DNA from: Heliopora coerulea
Lineage: Eukaryota > Cnidaria > Anthozoa > Scleralcyonacea > Helioporidae
NCBI GenBank assembly: GCA_030142905.1
Contig: JASJOG010000017.1
Location: 1,984,001 to 2,048,000 of the forward strand
Direction of reading: 5' to 3'
Length of the DNA stretch: 64,000 nucleotides
Shown here: piece after piece, positions 58,196-64,000 of the stretch
Position numbering within the stretch: position 1 is the first letter of the stretch
Layout: each line of letters opens with the position of its first letter
The notes under the pieces: generated by a model
The model's input: only the letters and a program-made list of their open reading frames with translations
Databases searched by the model: none
Told to the model about the DNA's origin: nothing
Program-made: the position numbers and the translations under genes

Positions 58196-58300
58196 ACAAA
58201 GGTTGTGTTTAAGACAGTAGCGTTACTGGAGTAGTTAATTTGTGTGCCTGGGTAGATAATGCTCGTCAAAAGCTTCTTTTTAGCACATCTCTACTGACAC
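58196..58300 (-). CDS. candidate upstream RTK exon
   Basis: The minus-strand frame CAKKKLLTSIIYPGTQINYS and NATVLNTTFV ends at GTAG|GTGAGG in phase 1, which would join exon 57042 as Val-Ala-Ile. It has three potential N-glycosylation sites. The acceptor is unclear (CAGTAG|AGA) and the reading frame is short, so this is a suggestion only. Confidence 0.3.
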
Positions 58301-58309
58301 ATCCTTGAT

Positions 58310-60990
58310 TAAGTTCAGCTACCTTAAAGTAGGATTTAGTCATTTCGAACAAGTTAACTCTGATCATTAAAATCATTTCTACTGAAACATGCCATTTTCA
58401 TGTCTTATCTTTACCTTCGCCATATTTACGTTGGTCGCCGGTGTACCAAATATATGTATATAAATAATATACTTACACAATGCGCCCTAAAAAAAAAAAT
58501 TCATCGTGTACAACAAAATAATATTATACTAAAATAAATATTAAAAATTAAATTTTTTTGACTAAACTAATTCGCTAAAATTATACAATAGAATTTCCAA
58601 AGTCTTTGTTTCGTATCTGCAAAAGTGTCGATTACATAATCATATCAGTTTATGGGCAAGTTCATGCACGTTCAATGTTTACGGAAGCTAACGTTTTAAG
58701 TATATTTTACGACATATTCGTTCGGAAATAATTCCAACTAAATGATGCTAGTTAAGGAACGTTAGGCAGATGCACTGGACGACGAAGCAATAACACAAAT
58801 TAGGTTAAGTTTCAAAATGTGCTAGAAAGTATTGCGTACATAATGCGATATTAAAAACGTAAAACATTGGTGGTTATTAAGGTTGTCCTTATAACTTCTC
58901 TTCTAATTTCTGTCTAGAATAGTTGGTAAGCTTTGAAATTCAGTAATGATATCGGTATTTGTAGTTTCAAAAATTCCGTCATAATTTTGGAACAGGCAAT
59001 TAAAACGTGACAAGTTTGCTTTTTCTTCTCTGTTAGCAGCCACAGAAGGATTGGCTGCAGCACCGGCATATCGAGTATGTTTCCGACTTAAATCGATGTC
59101 TTGGCGATATTTTAAGATATGGTCTTTGCAGCAGTTTTTATCAAAGAATCGTTCAAAAACAAGACACTGAATTTTTCGTCTCTTCTTTGAAGTGATTACT
59201 GTTGAGTACCTATCCCCCAGACATAGCGACCATCCGAGAGTTTGAAATGTTAGTTATATAAAGCGCAGTGTTTAGAGTTTAGACGCACTTTAGCGGGGAG
59301 AAAGTGACAGTTAAGCTGATGTCTGCGTTGGAGGACAGGTTTCTCAGTGTAGGCACCAAGATATCAGCTAAGCCTAACTAAGCTCGTCAGTGATCATGAA
59401 CAAGAAGACCACATTAAACTCAATGTGCATCAACAAGGTTAATGTACACGAGATTTTTTAAGGTACGATCGAAGATAAAAGGATAAAATCATGCCAACAT
59501 TTGAATTTTTGATATAACCTTCTAGCAAAGTCCAATTATATTTACTGAAAGCCCTCATGTTTACCACGCACCGAGATCACCCAGTAAAGACCTTGGATTC
59601 AGAGTTGACATAGATTTCTTGTAAATTCCCGACAAATTCCCGAGTTTTCACTACAAATTTCCCGACTGATCCAATTTTCCGACAAAATTGTTTGTGAGGG
59701 CGGTTTGGCCCCCTGCCCCCAATCAGTTAAGCCACTGGTATAAGACAACATTACACTGAACATTAAACAGCTTCGAGAAATTGAACTGGTTCATTAAATC
59801 AAACTAGTTTCAGGTTTCTAAGAATATTTATGAAATTTTATGACTTTTCCTCAACATCTGTGGGCTTTATTGCCGCCGAAATTTAGTGGAAAATTACAAG
59901 AGATAATGCAACAAAATCTTCTCAACAGTTAATTATCCAGTTTTCTGCATCAGCTTCTTTTGTTGAAATCTAATTCTGAAATTATTAACTTTTTTAACAC
60001 ACGAAGTTAAATATGATGATTGGATTTTGTATCCAGGGGAGAATTGAAGTATAAAAACTATATACATTTTGCAGGTGATAAGTGAAGCTTTGTTTGTTAA
60101 GCTCAATTACTTAAAGACACCTTATTACAGATGACATACAGAAATTTACTGCGATCCGCTGACCGTTATTTGCTGTCGGTAGTTGTTCCAAATCAAAAAG
60201 AAACTAATTGAAAACAGGCATTAAATAATTATGCTGTGTTTATTTTACGAGCCATGTAGCCTTGGCAACTGAATTAATCGATAATAAATTACTATAATCA
60301 GGTAAGATCCAACTTCACATATGTAAATATACTTAAGAAATGGTCCAAGGAAGTTAAACGACTTAAAATTATGCAATGAAACTTTTACTTCCCAACATTA
60401 ATGAACATGTAGGAGTGTGTTACCAAACAATGGGTTAAGGCTAAGACTCTGCTGTTACTTATCAAATAACCACTCAGTAACACTTTTCCTCAAAATTTTA
60501 AGCTGAGTAATCGCAGTGAAGATCCAAACTTCACATTTCAATGAAAGCAATTGCTGTGATGATGAACAATGCAAACAGCGACATTTCCAGCACTTAAAAA
60601 ATATCGAATATCGCAGTGATAATAACAATATATAACCAATAAACAATATTTAGTCACTACCTAACTGGATTTTAGTATCGCTTCTTTATACACTAATCAC
60701 CTAGTAAATTTATGTTATTATTTCACATCTCAGCGACATGTCCAATTCCAGCAAGAAGGAACACCCCTGCTTGGCTTCCTTCTTTTCAAAATCTACCATA
60801 TCTGAGGAATCTCCGTCTAATTTGGCGAAAACGATCGGTAACAATTGATCCAGGACAGGAACGTAATTCTTTTGTTTGTAAAACCTAGGTGAGCCGAGGA
60901 ACATCAAGAAACATCTCCACGAGACCAAGGCATGACTGCATTACTCTGTATTCTACTAGAGTGACTGGCACATGATGAATACATCAGACC
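58310..60990. other. gene-free stretch
   Basis: AT-rich. A probable hAT-like terminus lies at about 59640-59757 (CCCGACAAATTCCCGAG, GGCCCCCTGCCCCC, TAAGCCACTG). No gene recognised. The minus frame at 60710-60928 is discussed under rejected items. Confidence 0.4.
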
Positions 60991-61199
60991 AGGACCTATT
61001 CGAAATTCAATTGATCTGTATCCGAAAACCAACATTTCTGGAAAACAACGATCTTTCCAACTGCAATTGTTTCAAGGTAGATGTTGGCTGTAATAAAGCA
61101 AAAACCACGACACCACATTTTGCTTTCCTTATCACGTCTTTGGGAGGACAGTATATGATGCGACATTCCAGAGAACTGGCTTTAGACAACGGCAGAAGC

Positions 61200-63440
61200 C
61201 GCTTTAATCCAACAAAGGTTTTCTAAGCACTCGCCGACAAGGAAACATGAAGCAAATATGATGGCCTGGCAAGAGTTTTCTAAATGTCAGCCAACAGATG
61301 GTCAGTTTGAAGCCGAAAGAGGAAAGTTTCTCGAATCGGCCAGTAAAGATAGCCAGAATCCCCACAACGTGCTACCAATTCCAACAGATGACACAAACAC
61401 GATTGCACAATTGCAATTGCCAATCCGAAGAAATGATGAGAAAGAGAGTTCCGTCAACAGAGGTGTCTTTTTGGAAATAGTGGAGCTGTTATCTCGATGA
61501 AAGGTCGATCTTGCTAAACACTTGGCAGAATTGACCACCTTCATCACAAAATGAAATGATAAGCTGTAGTGCTCAATTCGTCCGAAAGAAAATTGTTCAA
61601 GATGTGAAAGCAGTAAAATACTTCGCCATTTATTTAGACACAGCACCTGATTCAAGCCACCAGGATCAGTTGTCTGTTATCGTTCGATATGTTGATCAGA
61701 GCGGTAACATTAATGAGGACTTGTTCGATTTGAGTAAACGCTGCAGATATGGCAGCAGAAGATCCGTTTAGTGCACTTAAGACGATTTTGGAGAAGTATG
61801 AATTTGATATGGCCGAAGTTCGAGGACAAGGCTATGACGGCTGCTCTACAATGTCCGGTGCGTACTCTGGAGTGCACGAGTTAGAGAGGTTTGTGAGTGG
61901 GCATACTTTGTGTATTGCTTCGCACATAACCTTGACCTAGTGATTGTTGACACGCTCTCCAAGAACACGATCATTCAAAATTTCTTTGCATAGTCCAAAA
62001 CATGCATAACTTCATCGAGGGTTCTACGAACCGACACGCAGTCCTCAGAATAGATCGTAATCACGTCGAGTCTGCCATAGAAAAGAAATCATTGTCTTAT
62101 GAAGCTAAAACAAAACCCCTTCATTCCCTCTGTGCAGCTCGATCGTCGTCTCGAGTTGAAATTGCAAGGCTTTGATGGACAGTCTTACCGACAGTGGCGT
62201 ATCGTGACCATTTTGATTGGGGGGTTGGGGGTGTACAGTCCAGTCCTCATTTTACCGACGGAAAGAAATGCAAATCGCGGAGTCAAACGGATCATCGATC
62301 CGTTTATTCCCAGTTGGTCAGGATTCGGGAGTGGGTAAAAAAGTAACATACTCAACGGCGCACCCAGAATTACTTTTAGGGGAGGGCTAGAAATGTAAAA
62401 TCAGCTTACACTTCGAGGCTTTGGCAGCATGCTCCCCCAGGAATATTTTACATTTCAGAGTCTTTACGAGGTCAATTCCGGCATTAAGCAGACTGTCCAA
62501 TCTAAGGACCTAGCCAAATCGGTAATTGACAAGGAAGGTCTGGGAGCATGCTCCCCCAGAAAATTTTGAAATCTTGATTTCTTGAAACACCATTTCTAGC
62601 GATCCCAGACGATAATTTCGGTGAAAAATGCTCAGTAAATTAATCGTCATTTTGCGCTTGTTTTTTTATTAAAAATACAACTGTAATGAAAGACAAAGTA
62701 TCGTAATTCCTCATAAAAAGGCATATTCATCGAGACGAAGCTCGAGAAATCGGATATTACTAATTTATTAAAAGGCAACCAGTCCAATTTGCGTCCTGTT
62801 CATTTTCAGTTTTTCAGTTTGAGCTCTCGGCCCAATCAAAAGGCTTAGTTGCCAACTAAATTTAAATTTTTCCCAGCCCAGTAATGTCTAGAATAGTTCC
62901 GATTTTCAATAAAGTCAATTTTCCGAACTGTGAATTTTTAAAATCATCAGAAAACACGAACAGGTTACCTGACGACAAGTTTAAGTTACACGATTTTCGT
63001 AATTTCTGGTTATATCTACGGTCTTTCCCGACGCAAGTCGTGCTTTACCGACAGACTAGCGTTTTACCGACCAGTTCACAAAAATGTGGGGGGTGTCATG
63101 CCCCCACACCCACACACCCCCGGCACAGTACGCCCCTGCTTACTGGTGTTGTTCAAACGCTGGAAATCGTTGTCGTAGACGATAGTTAGGATCCCAAGAC
63201 CGCCGGAGAAGCCATCGCTCTTCTCAAATTTGTTGATTTTGAATTTTGCCTCACCTTGACGATAATGTCAAATCTCTCAAAAATCTCTTACGTTGTTTCA
63301 AAGAACATGCAGAGCTCAGTCCTTAACATTGCAGCAGCAGCGGAAATCGTCCAGAAAAAAACAGTAGCGCAATTTGAAGAATACTGGGCCGAAACGCATG
63401 TTATGGCTTATTCAATTAGCCACTTTAGAAACTGCAGGGA
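61200..63440 (+). pseudogene. ZMYM1-like hAT transposase gene, decayed and interrupted
   Basis: Segments in order: FSKHSPTRKHEANMMAWQEF (TTF-type finger end), NRGVFLEIVELLSR, then ISCSAQFVRKKIVQDV, YFAIYLDTAPDSSHQDQLSV and IVRYVD (start of the RNase-H-like region, DUF4371), DMAEVRGQGYDGCSTMSGAY (second conserved block), AHNLDLVIVD and CAARSSSRVEIARL. A foreign element is inserted at 62192-63138, and the gene resumes with FVDFEFCLTLTIMSNLSKIS, YVVSKNMQSSVLNIA. Several frameshifts and stops; the C-terminal dimerisation region is missing. Inactive transposase-derived gene. Confidence 0.75.
62192..63138 (+). mobile_element. 947-bp non-autonomous hAT-like element inserted in the hAT pseudogene
   Basis: Ends CAGTGGCGTA and TACGCCCCTG (complement CAGGGGCGTA). 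Flanking octamers CTTACCGA (62184-62191) and CTTACTGG (63139-63146) match at six of eight positions, consistent with an aged 8-bp target duplication typical of hAT elements. Interior has two GGGAGCATGCTCCCCCAG-like palindromes and no ORF. Confidence 0.7.
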
Positions 63441-63547
63441 CTGGTACGGTTCGTATCCCGCACGGGAGTATGGGGCTGTTTTGGGGGACGCTCAAACGCT
63501 TTCATTAACTCAAAGTTATAAACGATTGATATAAAAGATATACGACT

Positions 63548-64000
63548 ATGGTCTTGAAATGGAATTGTTGTGTTCCTCTCTGTACGAACAACTGGAGAAT
63601 CTCACCAAATCTTAAGGTGCATTCTATACCAAGTGATGAAGCAGTGCGGAAGGAATATGCTAGATTAATCCGAAACGATAACCTTCGTGATTCTTCCAGC
63701 ACAAGAATTTGTGGCAAGCACTTCACTGGAGAGGAAAGAGTAGCCAGAAATCAACTGCCATCGATATTTCCGTGGACAAAAGAAGTCAACATTCGCAGAA
63801 AAATAGAAAAACATGTTTTGCCGTCTTCTACATCAAAGGAAAGGACAGCCGAGGGAGAAGTAAATGCCTCTATAACAAGGACAAGCCAAGGACAAGCTGA
63901 AGGGTTTTCAGAGATGGTAGAAACTACTGATATTTTAACATTTGATACCCTTGTTCCCTCGAAAGAAAACGAAACCCAGATTGAGAGTGCAGAATATTCG
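63548..64000 (+). CDS. THAP-domain protein, 5' part, runs off the window
   Basis: ATG at 63548 opens a frame of 151 codons without stop to the edge. Residues 1-75 form a THAP zinc finger (C2CH): NCCVPLC, HSIPSDEAVRKEYARLI, ICGKHF and the closing QLPSIFPW. THAP domains bind DNA and occur in P-element-type transposases and in cellular regulators. The rest is polar and acidic (SSTSKERTAEGE, QIESAEYS), as expected of a linker. The intact frame contrasts with the decayed neighbours; whether a transposase domain follows is outside the window. Confidence 0.75.
   Translation, partial: MVLKWNCCVPLCTNNWRISPNLKVHSIPSDEAVRKEYARLIRNDNLRDSSSTRICGKHFTGEERVARNQLPSIFPWTKEVNIRRKIEKHVLPSSTSKERTAEGEVNASITRTSQGQAEGFSEMVETTDILTFDTLVPSKENETQIESAEYS

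Noticed and set aside
60710..60928. Minus-strand ORF with YVPVLDQLLPIVFAKLDGD, possible exon of a signalling protein
   Set aside because: Only one short segment, no domain I can name and no consistent splice partners; not strong enough to annotate.
63530..63537. TATAAAAG as the promoter of the THAP ORF
   Set aside because: Only about 11 bp upstream of the ATG, too close for a TATA box serving this start codon.

Overview
The window is animal nuclear DNA: AT-rich, gene-sparse, with spliced genes in long introns and dense transposon debris. Penelope-like elements with hammerhead ribozymes, an expanded-type Ig-domain receptor tyrosine kinase, a VWA7-like secreted protein and repeat ORFs familiar from coral genomes suggest an anthozoan cnidarian, probably a stony coral. 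This is inference from family content, not a database match.

Layout. (1) 1.2-7.1 kb, plus strand: a three-exon VWA7-like secreted protein gene with a TATA box. Its reading frame carries one in-frame TGA and one extra T in a T6 run. Intron 2 holds a truncated Penelope-like element (PLE) between 263-bp inverted arms. (2) 7.8-17.9 kb: a thicket of PLE fragments, TA/TATG microsatellites, fold-back repeats, tRNA-Thr-derived SINEs and at least ten hammerhead-ribozyme-like motifs; two have a complete canonical core. A 2.56-kb TIR element (10361-12924) has an apparent empty-site copy at 19.76-20.17 kb. (3) 19.3-57.0 kb, minus strand: a receptor tyrosine kinase gene traced through twelve exons whose reading phases all join: two Ig exons, a linker, TM plus juxtamembrane, and a complete kinase domain. 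It may begin further 5' (candidate exon near 58.2 kb, or beyond the window). (4) Its introns carry a Tc1 element, a 3.5-kb non-LTR retrotransposon with AP endonuclease, RT and zinc finger, a TIR-flanked Crypton/QRICH1-like fragment, MADF and PIF/Harbinger pieces, a tandem tRNA-derived repeat, LINE fragments and a decayed coral-type retroelement ORF. (5) 61-64 kb: a decayed ZMYM1-like hAT transposase gene interrupted by a 947-bp hAT-like element, then the 5' part of an intact THAP-domain ORF that runs off the window.

Only three loci look like candidate host or domesticated genes: the kinase gene (intact as far as seen), the VWA7-like gene (probably damaged or carrying assembly errors) and the THAP ORF (partial). 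Almost everything else recognisable is mobile-element sequence. The most unusual content is the hammerhead-ribozyme and PLE cluster between 8 and 17 kb.
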